A DNA stretch of 54,248 nt. Origin: Verrucomicrobiaceae bacterium (GTDB lineage: Bacteria; Verrucomicrobiota; Verrucomicrobiia; Verrucomicrobiales; Verrucomicrobiaceae). This document shows, one piece after another, positions 24,829 through 36,466 of this stretch (its first letter is position 1; each line of letters begins with the position of its first letter). Made by a program: the position numbers and the translations under genes. The stretch covers positions 1 through 54,248 of the forward strand of contig JAGKWZ010000029.1 in assembly GCA_021151605.1 (NCBI GenBank), read 5' to 3'. Under the pieces are notes generated by a model that was given only the letters and a program-made list of their open reading frames with translations, was not told where the DNA came from and did no database searches.

Positions 24829-25551
24829 TCACTGCAGCATTCCCCAAAGATAGTCCAGATCCTCGTTCGAGATGAGAGGGTCGATCGTCTCGCGAGCTAT
24901 CTGGATGAAGATATCGTGGGCTTTGTTTGTCAGGTTCGTAAGTCGCACCCGGAAAGCATTGGGGGTGAGGCCAAGCTCGGCGGCCACTTCGATCTGACTG
25001 GGGCCATGATTCGGCCAGCCGTGAAGTAGATTTGGGCGCAGAGATTTGTAAAGGGCGGGGCGCCTTTGCACCTTGGCGTCATTATCTAGCTGCCGGAGCG
25101 TGGCCGCCCAGATGCCCTGCGCCAAAGCTAGGTCGCAGGACTGAGCGGCATCCATGCCTGCGTGGTAATGAAGACCGAACTCCTGCTCTGCACTGCTGAA
25201 GTCCCACTGAATGTGTTCCACCCTCCCGCCTCTTTTCACAGCAGTGCGATGCGCGTGACGATTCATCAGCCGTTTGTTAAAGGCGCCGATCATCCAGCTC
25301 CGTAGGCGGCCTTTTTCCTTCTGGATCGTCTTCAGCGCATCCTGACCGATCACATGGGCAAAGAAGTCCTGCACAGCGTCTTCCGCATCGTGCGGACTGT
25401 TGCCTGAAGCACGGGCATAATGGTAAAGCGCGGTGCGGTAGGCTTTACAGAGACTTGCCAAGGCGATCTCTGCACCGCGGTCATCAGCGGAGTGCAGCAG
25501 ATGCACCATAGACCAATGGGTGGTGGGAAAAAGACTGGGAGAAGGTGCCAC
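24829..25551 (-). CDS. ECF-like RNA polymerase sigma factor (kinase-associated type)
   Basis: The 240-residue protein starts with FPTTHWSMVHLL, the hallmark of a sigma-70-like ECF group abundant in Planctomycetes and Verrucomicrobia. The sigma2 region contains ALYHYARASGNSPHDAEDAVQDFFAHVI, and the C-terminal sigma4-like helix-turn-helix contains QIEVAAELGLTPNAFRVRLTNL. It is divergent from a large Ser/Thr kinase gene with 108 nt between them. Sigma factors of this kind are often encoded beside such kinases and may be controlled by phosphorylation rather than by an anti-sigma factor. No anti-sigma gene is visible. Confidence 0.88.
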   Translation of the reverse strand: MAPSPSLFPTTHWSMVHLLHSADDRGAEIALASLCKAYRTALYHYARASGNSPHDAEDAVQDFFAHVIGQDALKTIQKEKGRLRSWMIGAFNKRLMNRHAHRTAVKRGGRVEHIQWDFSSAEQEFGLHYHAGMDAAQSCDLALAQGIWAATLRQLDNDAKVQRRPALYKSLRPNLLHGWPNHGPSQIEVAAELGLTPNAFRVRLTNLTNKAHDIFIQIARETIDPLISNEDLDYLWGMLQ

Positions 25552-25659
25552 GGTGTGATGTGTTTTGATGCTTTACCGAAATTGCATAGTTTTGTTTCCA
25601 ACAAAGCCAAAAGAAACGTTAAGACTTCAAGTTTAATCACGCATCCTCCAGGTTAACCC

Positions 25660-28600
25660 GTGTCTTTAATCCAAATGGATACCCTGCCGCCATCACCATC
25701 CTCCACACCGACAGTCCCAGACTGGCTGCGCGAGCTTGGTTGGGAGGAGGTCTATGAGGTACGCCGGCTCATCGCCCGAGGTGGTATGGGCCGCGTGTAT
25801 GAGGGCTGGCACCGCGCGTTCGGCATCCCCGTGGCGCTGAAAATCATCGATCCACACCTGATCGGTGAAGATCACATCCGCGCACGGTTTGAAAAAGAGG
25901 CCATGACACTGGCGCGCCTCCAGGAGCCCGTATCGCACCCGAACATCGTCCGTATCATCGACTTCAAGCTGCTCGAAAACGTCGGCTGCATCGTCATGGC
26001 CTACATCAATGGCATGGATCTGCGCTCATGGTGTGTAAAGCGGGAACTGGAGACCAACGAGCGGGTGGGCCTGATCGAGCAGGTGGCGCGCGCGGCTGGC
26101 TACTTCCACAGCTTTGGCCTAGTGCACCGGGATCTCAAGCCGGCCAACGTCCTGGTGCGTGAAGGCTGCGGAGAACCGGTGATCGTGGACTTCGGCATCG
26201 TGCGTGGTCGTGAGGATGTGACCCTGACGCGGACCCAGCAGGCGCTTGGCACCGCCGCCTACATGGCCCCGGAAATGCTTGGGGTGAAGTGCCTAGATCA
26301 CTACACCCGGTCCACGACGACAGACAGCGGCAGTGACCCAAAAGCGCCGGGTGAAATCAGTCCCACCGCCGATGTCTATGCGCTCGGCGTCATGCTCTAC
26401 GAACTCCTGTGGGAGGAGGTGCCCTATGGCGCCACCTTGGCCGAGGTGCTGCCAAAACATCAAAAAGAGTCATCACCCAGCATCCTTTATACAGGGACTC
26501 GGCGGGTCCATCGCGATCTTGAGCGCGTGTGTCTCAAAGCCATCGCTCACCGGCCAGCCGAGCGTTATGCGAACGGCACCGCCTTGGCTGAAGATCTCGC
26601 CCGCTATCTGCGGGGAGAGCCTGTGCTGGCGCGCCCTATCTCAAAGATCCGCCATGCCGCTCGGCGGGCCAAACAAAAGCCACTCCTCTGCGTGGCAGCA
26701 GGAGTCGGCATCGTGCTGGCACTACTGGCGATCAACCGCCTCATCTGGGACAATGAGCAAGTCGAACTAGCCAAGCTGCGTGAGCAGATCGGCGCCAACA
26801 TGCCGACCACGTCATGGTCATCAGAACAAGTGCTCAAGGCAGACCGCCTGATCGATGAACTCGCCATCCAAAATCCGAGCCAGGCGGATGTGTTCCATCG
26901 CAGCCTCATCCAAGGTTCGGTTCGCGAGATCGAAAATGAACTGAAGCAGCCGCGCATCACAGATGCGGCACATGCTGAGATCAAGAGTACCATAGCCTGG
27001 ATCAAAGCTCATGACAAAGAGGCAGCGGCACGTTTACAAGCCCTCTTTGAAGAGCGGCTGGCGCGCTGGGCCACGGTGCTGGAAATCAAACCTCCGTTTG
27101 CCAACCTCCATGAGGTATTCCTAAAAAACTCCGTGCGTACGGATGGCGCGGTCATGCTCACGGCCAAAGGCTCCCCAAACGTGACCAAACTGGTCATTGA
27201 GCCTCAATTCCCAACGCCATTAGAGACAACAGTGACCTTCATGCCAGGAAAAGATGCCACTCAGATGATGGGTGTCCGAATGACACTGAACGGAGGCCGA
27301 ACCTTTGATTTGCACTATTATCAGCCCGTCCCCACAAACTCGGTCAAAGTGGCTTTGGATTCACGCTTTCCTGGCAGGGAGCAGCCACCAGCGGTCCTTG
27401 TCATCAGTGATCGGTCAGCAGTTCTGGCTGTCGCCCCAGTGTCAGAGGTCGTGAAACCAGATCAGCCCGTGCACTTGAAGATCCAGTGCGAAGGCGCGCA
27501 TCTGTTTATGCAGGTGAATAACCAGCCTGGACTTGATCACCGGCTCAAGTACCAGGCCGACGGCATGGCAAAGATCGCCCTACAACAAGCTCCAGCCATC
27601 CAAGTGCAAAACATCCGCTGGAATGCGGCAGGTCATCCGTCCAAGCCATCCCCACTGGAACTTGGCGATTCCCTCGCTGCCAAACAGGACTGGTCGGCTG
27701 CCGCCACCGCCTTTCTCGCCATCACGGGAGATGCCACCTTTGGAGCTGAAGCTCTTTACAAGGCGGGCGACTGCCAGCATCAAGCAGGTTTGGCAGATAA
27801 AGCGCGGACCACCTGGCTGCAGGTCATGGATGGACCGGACTCCGAATGGCGCAGATATGCCTGCCTACAACTCTGGATGCTTCATGCCAAAGCCGGCCGA
27901 CTGGAAAAAGCCCGCATTTATCTGGATCAGCTCCCCAGCCGCCAAGACATGCCCGAAGGCTACTTCGACTGGATCACTGAGAGCAGGCAGATCTCGGACC
28001 GCTACCGAGCCCAGGCACGAGGACTCCACCTCCTGCATCCCGTGCCTGAAGTCGAAGATGCCATCCGAGTTCATCAGTTGTTAAATTTCCAGCCACCGGA
28101 TCTGGCCTCCCGCTTTTCCCTGGCGCTACATTTTAACGGAGCCGACGAAGCGACTCGTGACCTCCTGCATGCAGGACTCAAGCTCCAAAAACCCAGTAAA
28201 CTTAACGAGGCCCAAATCCAGACCCTGAACACCTGCCTGGAGCTTCGCACACTCACCGCCCTAAATCAGACAGAGCCCGAAATCATTCAAGAGATGGAAC
28301 TATGGCGGAAGGCAACTCCCAAAGACCACTCCATCGCTCTCACCGTGCAGATCGAGCAGGCACGCCGCCATGCACGGAATGGGGAGAAGGCGAAGGCGCT
28401 GGAGCTGGCTCAGCAGGTGCTGGATTCAAAGGAATCCACCCTCATGGCATTCACAGGAGCCGCTCTTATGCTCAACGCCCTGGGTGCAGATCCAGAGCAG
28501 AAAGCCGTGCTCCATGCCATCGAGCGTGTGCCACTCGTCAGGAGACAGGTTCAGGAACTCACCCTCATGCATCGCCTGCTGCTCCATAGCGTTGCGAAAA

Positions 28601-29084
28601 ATTGGACCTCACGAAGCATGGTGGAGATCCTGGCAAACTACCTCAGCCTCGGCTTCTCAGGTGAAGAGCACGACATCCTGCGTGGCCGCATCAGCCGATT
28701 CCTGCTGGATGACCAAGCCATGGTGAACTCTCTGAATCATCTATTGGATGGTCAAAACGGCCAGGAATTGCTTCTAGACATTGTCCTTCGCCGCAAGCCA
28801 ATCAGAGATCTGGCCCAAGAGTTATTCTATGCCGTGCTGCGCAGACACGTCATCTTCTCCGTTTATGGTGAAAGCTCCACCACCCAGCAGATGAAAACAG
28901 CCGCCCACGCCGTCTATCTCTGGCTGAAGGCCTACTCCGAGCGCCAGATCACCGACGACGACTTTTTCATTCTTATGCAAAGCTGGCGTCATCCCGAGCC
29001 CGACATGACACTCAGACTCGCGCTTCCCCGCCTGCCAAAACCGCTGAAGGATGCTGTGCTGGAGGTCTTCAAGGATCGCAGCAG

Positions 29085-29088
<4 letters not shown>
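25660..29088 (+). CDS. Transmembrane Ser/Thr protein kinase with large extracytoplasmic region
   Basis: The 1142-residue protein has an N-terminal Hanks-type kinase domain (about 34-310): Gly-rich loop ARGGMGRVYEG, Lys61 in VALKII, HRDLKPANVL (Asp158, Asn163), DFG at 177-179 and GTAAYMAPEML. All catalytic residues are present. A transmembrane segment lies at about 341-360 (LLCVAAGVGIVLALLAINRL). Outside, residues 470-660 look like a beta-sandwich (TFDLHYYQ, VHLKIQCEGAHLFMQVNN), and the remaining ~480 residues are helical and TPR-like (GDSLAAKQDWSAAATAFLAI; AEALYKAGDCQHQAG). It may sense an external ligand or load and signal to the divergent sigma factor. It ends in a CTAG tetranucleotide shared with the recQ stop. 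Confidence 0.92.
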
Positions 29089-31034
<1,946 letters not shown>

Positions 31035-31104
31035 GACACAAGCTGGAGCAACCCTCGCGGCCAAGCACTTCATTTTGTGTCGAGACCCACAAAAGCTCAC
31101 ATTG

Positions 31105-31136
31105 AATACAAAATTGTATAAATACAGATTTGTATT
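31105..31136. promoter_or_regulatory. 32-bp two-step inverted repeat between recQ and the ATPase operon
   Basis: Outer arms AATACAAA (31105-31112) and TTTGTATT (31129-31136) are perfect inverted repeats. Inner arms GTAT (31116-31119) and ATAC (31122-31125) are symmetric about the same centre. It is AT-rich against a GC-rich background and sits in the divergent promoter region. This is the structure of a dimeric repressor operator, though a regulator is not identified. Confidence 0.6.
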
Positions 31137-31172
31137 TTGACAGGACCGTTAGGAGGCGCAAAACTCCTCATC

Positions 31173-32369
31173 ATGAGAAACATCACCGGCTCCCCCGTCG
31201 AACATGACGACTTCTTTGACCGTCCCCGCGATCTCGCTCGCCTCCAGCGAGAACTTTCTAACGGGGCAAACATCCTCCTCACAGCTCCCCGCCGTGTCGG
31301 CAAAACATCGTTAGTTCTCAGACTCTGCGAACTAGAGAGGCAAGCTGGACGCTCCGCTGTTTTCATGAATGTAGAGGGCTGTCACGACGAACTCGCCTTT
31401 GCCGAAAAGCTGGTCGATGGCCTGAATGAGATCGGCCTGCACCCAGAAACACTCAGCCGAGTTTCTCTCGCGTTTCGGAAGGCTCGGCAGGCCTTTAGCG
31501 GCATGAAAGTCGGTGCGGCTGGGGTCGATATGGAAATGGGCTCCGCCGAAGATCCTGATCACAGCACGCTCGGGAGAGCCCTCGAAAGCATTTTCCGCAA
31601 AATCGAGAGCAGTGAAAAGCCGGTGCTGCTCGCCATCGATGAGATGCCTGAGTTGCTCCTCGCCCTAGGCAGGCAGGAACACGGCACCGAGCGCGTCAGC
31701 CGACTGCTCCACTGGCTGCGGGCACTGAGGCAGACTTATCGGAAGAACGTCCGCTGGATATTCCTCGGCTCCATCGGCCTCGACAGCTTTGTCGATGATC
31801 GCAACCTGCGAAAGACCATCAATGACCTTTCTAGCACCCACCTGGAAGCTTTGACGGTTGAGGAAGCGGACCTCTTTCTCGCGCGTCTCGGGGATGGTGC
31901 CGGGCTGCCGCTCGACGTGGCTCAGCGTGCTCTCATCATCCAGCGTGTCGGCTGGCCGCTTCCCCATCATTTGCAGATCGTCTTCCATGCACTGGTCGAT
32001 TCTGGCTGCAAACAAGCTGACGCCACCGCTGTCGAGTCTGCGCTCACCCAGCTTCTTCAGCCATCGAATCTCAGCCAGTTCGACACCTGGCGGCAGCGCT
32101 TGGACGAACAGTTCGATCAGAGCGACGCAACAGCGGCAAAAGACGCTCTCCGCCATCTTTGCCAACATGCCAATGGTCGCAGCCGGGCTCAGGTCTTGAA
32201 TGCCCTCATGTCCACGCGTTCTGCCGCCGATCCCGCTGTCATTGAGGATCAGCTTTCGCGGCTTCTCCTGATGCTTCAGCGGGATGGCTACCTTTTGGAA
32301 AACCAGGGCAGCTATGCCTTCCGCTCCTTTCTCCTCCGTGAATACTGGCACCGCCGCGAAGTCCGATGA
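31173..32369 (+). CDS. P-loop ATPase (archaeal-ATPase/STAND-like) with C-terminal winged-helix-like region
   Basis: The start is taken at the ATG at 31173, giving 398 residues. The N-terminal FFDRPRDLARLQRELSNGANILLTAPRRVGKTSLVLRL has a Walker A (APRRVGKTS) in the style of the archaeal-ATPase family. Walker B is PVLLAIDEMPELLLAL and a sensor-like strand RWIFLGSIGLDSF follows. The last ~80 residues (HANGRSRAQVLNALMSTRS...QLSRLLLMLQRDGYLLENQGSYAFRSFLLREYW) look like a winged-helix domain followed by the short helix typical of these ATPases. It overlaps the next gene by 4 nt (ATGA), so the two are translated together. The physiological role is unknown; a signalling or defence role is inference only. 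Confidence 0.75.
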   Translation: MRNITGSPVEHDDFFDRPRDLARLQRELSNGANILLTAPRRVGKTSLVLRLCELERQAGRSAVFMNVEGCHDELAFAEKLVDGLNEIGLHPETLSRVSLAFRKARQAFSGMKVGAAGVDMEMGSAEDPDHSTLGRALESIFRKIESSEKPVLLAIDEMPELLLALGRQEHGTERVSRLLHWLRALRQTYRKNVRWIFLGSIGLDSFVDDRNLRKTINDLSSTHLEALTVEEADLFLARLGDGAGLPLDVAQRALIIQRVGWPLPHHLQIVFHALVDSGCKQADATAVESALTQLLQPSNLSQFDTWRQRLDEQFDQSDATAAKDALRHLCQHANGRSRAQVLNALMSTRSAADPAVIEDQLSRLLLMLQRDGYLLENQGSYAFRSFLLREYWHRREVR

Positions 32370-35209
32370 ACAAGACCACCTCCCCCATCCTCGCCCTGCA
32401 CGAGATCTCCCTCTACAACACAGGGCGCATCTCGCCGGAAAAGATCATCGCGGCCTTTGCAGCGCGTGTGGAGCAGTTCCAGCGCATCGTTGCCGACCTC
32501 GTCGCTGAGAAGCCGAAGAGCCGGGCGCAGCATCACCTCATCGTCGGCCAACGCGGCATGGGAAAAACCATGCTCCTCGCCCGCATCGCTGCCGAGTTGC
32601 GAACGAAACCCGATCTGTCCCAGCGCTTCATCCCACTCGTTTTTGCCGAGGAACAATACGCCGTGGACCGCCTTTCCAAGTTCTGGCTCAACTGCCTCGA
32701 CTCACTCGCCGATGCTCGGGAGGCGGCCAAGGATACCAAGGCAGTTGAGGAGATCGACGCCACCGTCTCCAGGCTGCAAGCCGCCAGCATCCGTGCCGTG
32801 AAAGACGATCAACCCTTCGCGGACGAGGTTTATGAAGCTTTCATCAAAGCAGCCCAAGTCACCGGCCAGCGCCCGGTCCTTTTGGTCGATAACCTCCAGC
32901 TTGTCTTCGAGCGCCTAGACAAAGGGCAGCAGCATAGCCTGCGCGAGCTGCTCATGCGCCAGGCCTGCCCGATCCTTGTCGGAGCCAGCCCCAGCCCGCC
33001 TCCCCAAAGCCAGGACTATGGAGCGGCGTTTTATGATCAGTTCAAAGTCCACTACCTCCGCCCGCTCGATGAGTCCTACAAGGCACGCTTTGAGGAACTC
33101 ACCGCGCAGCAGCAGGTCATCACCAGTGCCATCGCCAATCACTGGGATCCCGTCACCGCAGCCAAACTCGCCATCACCACCGGCCTGCCCGCCGGCACCA
33201 TCAGCGCCCAATTGGATCGGCTGGAGAAAACAGGTGTCATCGAGCGCACCGAGCTTTTTGGCGAGACCCGCACAGGCTACCTGTTGGCCGAGCGCTTCTT
33301 CAATATCTGGTTCCTCATGCGTAGTGCCTCCCGTCGCCAGCGCCGCGAGGTCGAGTTCCTCACCCGCTTCCTGGAGAACTTCTACGAACCCACCGACCGC
33401 TGCCGCATCGCCCAGCACCTCATGGGCGAGGACCACTTCAGCCCCGACCGCTACCTCTGGAGCCGCGCCGTGGCAGACAGCCTCAAGCACGAGCCGCAGA
33501 CCGCTGAGGAACTCACTCGACACACCGAGTTGATGGCACTTCGTGAAGAAGCTCGCGAAGCCCGTGCCCGACTCCATGAACTCATCGACTTCAGCAGCCT
33601 CCCACAGGCCACACTCGCCTTTGATGAGCTGTGGAAAAAACTCATGTCCCTGGTGCCTGCCTCGGCCGAAATCTCTCCACAGGACTTCGCCAAAACCGTG
33701 CTTGGTGACCGCACGATGTTCATGAACGGTGAGCGACAGCAACTCGCCGCACGCCACGGCCTGCTAAGTGATGCCGAGCTGAAAAGCATCTTGGACTCCA
33801 TTGCCAAATCACGCGAAGCAGATGTCGAAAGCTACGACGAAGACGCTGTCTCATGGTTTTCTCAACGGCTAGCTAGTGGCCAGATCCGCAGCCTCAATGA
33901 CACCGCCGACTGGAACCGAGCTTTTCTTCAGGCCGAGGTGTCGACCTGTTTTCAGTTAATGGTGGACTCAATACCGAAAGGTTTCGGTCCTTGCATTAGT
34001 GATGCTGCTTGGGATCGCATTCGTGCCACCCTCCAGCCCACTGCTATAGACGCTCACTGGAAATGGTATAATTGGGGTTATGACCTTCACCTCAAACTCG
34101 TCCGTTACACCGAAGCTGAGGCAGCCTATCGTGAGGCCATCGCTCGCGACCCGAAGCATGCATATCCTTGGAACGGCTTGGGAAACCTCCTGAAAAATCA
34201 TCTACAACGCTTTGACGAAGCTGAGACAGCCTATCGTGAAGCCATCGCCCTCGACCCGAAGTTTGCCCATCCTTGGCACAATTTGGGAAACCTCCTGCAA
34301 GATCATCTGCAACGCTTTGACGAAGCCGAGATAGCCTATCGCGAAACCATCGCCCGCGACCCGAAATTTGCGCATACTTGGCACAATTTGGGAAACCTTC
34401 TGCAAGATCATCTGCAACGCTTTGATGAAGCCGAGATAGCCTATCGCGAAGCCATCGCCCGCGACCCGAAGTTTACCGGCCCTTGGAACAGCTTGGGAAA
34501 CCTCCTGCGAGATCATCTGCAACGCTTTGACGAAGCCGAGATAGCCTATCGCGAAGCCATCGCCCGCGATCCGAGCTTTGCCCATCCTTGGAACGGCTTG
34601 GGCAATCTTTATTGCGATTTATTAGACCGTCTGGATGATGCCAACGAGGCCTTTGCCCAAGCGATCTCTCTCGATCCTTCGAACATTGTTCCCTATCAGA
34701 ATCGACTGTTCCTCAAACGTGATTTCATGGGTGAGGGGGCTGCGGTGCGCCCTCTCTTGGCTGAGTTTATGACTTTGCCCAAACAAGAGTTCCCCGATAC
34801 AACCAAGCTCCATGAAGCTCTCTTTGCGGCTTATGATTCAAACTGGGGGCTCGCCTGCGAAGCTCTGGCTCAAGCCATCGAGCTGAGGATGGAAGGATTT
34901 TCACCTCACAACACCGATGACTGGCTCCGTGCCAGCGCCGTGCTCATCCACCTGAACTATGGAGCCGAGTTGCTTACCTTCCTCGATCAACTAGGCGATA
35001 CCACCGCCCGCCTTCGCCCATGGGTGGAAGCCTTGCGAGCCTTGCAGATCGGCAGTCGCCAAGCCCTGCAAAACATTGCTCCAGAGATCCGCACTACCGC
35101 AGAGATTTTTTATGATGGCATCGAGCGCCGCCTGCTCAAGCTGCCAGAAAAGACCCGCCGCCGCCCAATCGCCAAGACAAAGGCGAAACGGCCAGCAAAT
35201 AGGGGGTGA
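32366..35209 (+). CDS. STAND-like ATPase with C-terminal TPR repeats
   Basis: The 947-residue protein overlaps the preceding ATPase gene. Its N-terminus has Walker A VGQRGMGKTMLLARI (near 55-69) and a Walker B-like PVLLVDNLQLVFERL. A winged-helix region follows at about 245-330 (TAAKLAITTGLPAGTISAQLDRLEKTGVIERTELF), with an arginine-rich LMRSASRRQRREVEFLTRF after it. A helical linker of ~200 residues leads to at least five TPR units of 35 residues (RFDEAEIAYREAIARDPKFA type), whose DNA is nearly identical in 105-bp units. The C-terminal 200 residues are non-repetitive and end in a Lys/Arg-rich tail. The layout (NTPase, winged helix, TPR sensor) is that of STAND-class signal proteins. The function is not known. 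Confidence 0.78.
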   Translation: MNKTTSPILALHEISLYNTGRISPEKIIAAFAARVEQFQRIVADLVAEKPKSRAQHHLIVGQRGMGKTMLLARIAAELRTKPDLSQRFIPLVFAEEQYAVDRLSKFWLNCLDSLADAREAAKDTKAVEEIDATVSRLQAASIRAVKDDQPFADEVYEAFIKAAQVTGQRPVLLVDNLQLVFERLDKGQQHSLRELLMRQACPILVGASPSPPPQSQDYGAAFYDQFKVHYLRPLDESYKARFEELTAQQQVITSAIANHWDPVTAAKLAITTGLPAGTISAQLDRLEKTGVIERTELFGETRTGYLLAERFFNIWFLMRSASRRQRREVEFLTRFLENFYEPTDRCRIAQHLMGEDHFSPDRYLWSRAVADSLKHEPQTAEELTRHTELMALREEAREARARLHELIDFSSLPQATLAFDELWKKLMSLVPASAEISPQDFAKTVLGDRTMFMNGERQQLAARHGLLSDAELKSILDSIAKSREADVESYDEDAVSWFSQRLASGQIRSLNDTADWNRAFLQAEVSTCFQLMVDSIPKGFGPCISDAAWDRIRATLQPTAIDAHWKWYNWGYDLHLKLVRYTEAEAAYREAIARDPKHAYPWNGLGNLLKNHLQRFDEAETAYREAIALDPKFAHPWHNLGNLLQDHLQRFDEAEIAYRETIARDPKFAHTWHNLGNLLQDHLQRFDEAEIAYREAIARDPKFTGPWNSLGNLLRDHLQRFDEAEIAYREAIARDPSFAHPWNGLGNLYCDLLDRLDDANEAFAQAISLDPSNIVPYQNRLFLKRDFMGEGAAVRPLLAEFMTLPKQEFPDTTKLHEALFAAYDSNWGLACEALAQAIELRMEGFSPHNTDDWLRASAVLIHLNYGAELLTFLDQLGDTTARLRPWVEALRALQIGSRQALQNIAPEIRTTAEIFYDGIERRLLKLPEKTRRRPIAKTKAKRPANRG
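34101..34625 (+). repeat. Tandem 105-bp repeats encoding 35-residue TPR units
   Basis: The segment AACGCTTTGA recurs at 34206, 34311, 34416 and 34521, exactly 105 bp apart, and a first, more divergent unit begins near 34101. Units are almost identical at DNA level, mainly differing at third positions and a few residues. This implies recent duplication or gene conversion within the gene. Confidence 0.92.
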
Positions 35210-35283
35210 AGAACTGCGTGGAGCATTTAGACAATGACTCCACTCCATTGATTGTACACTGGGAGAGCCTCAGGAACTCACCT

Positions 35284-36366
35284 CTACGGCTTCCCGAGAA
35301 CCTGCCCGATGACTTCATACGATTCGTAGCGCTCCTGGTCGGGGAAGTCGTGATCGCTGTCGGGATGGCGGATGGTGAGGTTTGCTTCGACGCCGTAGAG
35401 CTTGAAGACGGGGGCGGCGGCGGCGGCGATGCGGTCCACGCTGTCCCATCTGAAGTTCGCGTCTTTCATTGGCGCATTGGCGAAGACTCGGCGCGGGGCC
35501 AGGGCGGGGATGAGTTCGTAATAATCAAATGGCGCATCCTGTGGATGGCCGAGGTAGTCGCCCATTTTCAGCATGTAGCGCTCCTGCACCCAGCCTTTGA
35601 TGTTTCCGCCGTAGTAGTCGAGGACGGAGTCGAAGCCGCAACTGGAGACGATGACCTTCAGGCGGGTGTCGAAGACGGCGGTGAAGATGCTGTTATGACC
35701 GCCGAGCGAGTGACCGATGGCGGCAAAGCCGACGTCTTTTTTCACTTCGGGCATGGTCGCCAGCAGATCGAGCCCGCGGATGTTGTCCCAGATGGCTTTC
35801 ATGGTGCCGCTGCTAAAGCCGAGCGCTTTCAGGTCGGGCTGATACTTCGCCAGAAGGGGGTAGCTGGGAGCGAGGGTGATGTAGCCGCGCTCGGCCAGTT
35901 CGGAAGCGTATTGCCGGTGCGGTTTGCCACCGAGTCCGACAACGACTTTGTGGCCGATGTTGTTCTCCGTGGGGTGCAGGCACAGCACGGCGGGCACGGC
36001 TTTGCCTGCCAGCGCCTTTTTCGGAATGCAAAGGTAGGCTGGGACACGACCGCCGGGCGTGGATTGATAGGTAATGAGCCGCCGGACATAGCTACCGCAG
36101 TCGGCTTCCTCCTCCACCTTTAGGTCGAGCGGACAACGCTGATCTGCGCCAGGCAGCGGGCCGGAGACGCTTTGGAATCCGGCCAAGGCCTCGGCACGTC
36201 GCTGCTCCCAGTCGGAGACTTTTTCTGCATGGCGAATCTTCCCCGAAGCATCGCGATACTCCAGGAGGTCGGTGCGGCTGAGACCACGGAGCGGGGGGAT
36301 GTCTGCTGCCGTGAGTAGGTGTGGGAAAAGCAGGGCGGCGTAGATAAGCTGGCGCATGTAGGACAT
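35284..36366 (-). CDS. Secreted alpha/beta hydrolase
   Basis: The 360-residue protein has an N-terminal signal (RQLIYAALLFPHLLTAA). It continues with RVPAYLCIPKKALAGKAVPAVLCLHPTENN and the nucleophile elbow GHSLGG, so the catalytic Ser is in FAAIGHSLGGHNS. A C-terminal HPDSDHDFPDQER segment can provide the catalytic His. It belongs to the acetyl xylan esterase/dienelactone hydrolase-like hydrolases that are frequent in Verrucomicrobia polysaccharide loci. An ATG at 36357 is an alternative start. It is a single gene, convergent with the ATPase-TPR gene. Confidence 0.87.
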   Translation of the reverse strand: MSYMRQLIYAALLFPHLLTAADIPPLRGLSRTDLLEYRDASGKIRHAEKVSDWEQRRAEALAGFQSVSGPLPGADQRCPLDLKVEEEADCGSYVRRLITYQSTPGGRVPAYLCIPKKALAGKAVPAVLCLHPTENNIGHKVVVGLGGKPHRQYASELAERGYITLAPSYPLLAKYQPDLKALGFSSGTMKAIWDNIRGLDLLATMPEVKKDVGFAAIGHSLGGHNSIFTAVFDTRLKVIVSSCGFDSVLDYYGGNIKGWVQERYMLKMGDYLGHPQDAPFDYYELIPALAPRRVFANAPMKDANFRWDSVDRIAAAAAPVFKLYGVEANLTIRHPDSDHDFPDQERYESYEVIGQVLGKP

Positions 36367-36466
36367 ACGGGGGCGTCAGGGATACTCTTGTCACCCACTC
36401 CCATGCTCTCGTCTCGTGATGCATGGGATGCCTTGCAATGCCGCCGCCACCGGGCCACACAGAAGG

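Noticed and set aside
31105..31136. LexA box near recQ
   Set aside because: The dyad has AATACAAA/TTTGTATT arms and lacks the TGTTC-N4-GAACA pattern known for Verrucomicrobia LexA.
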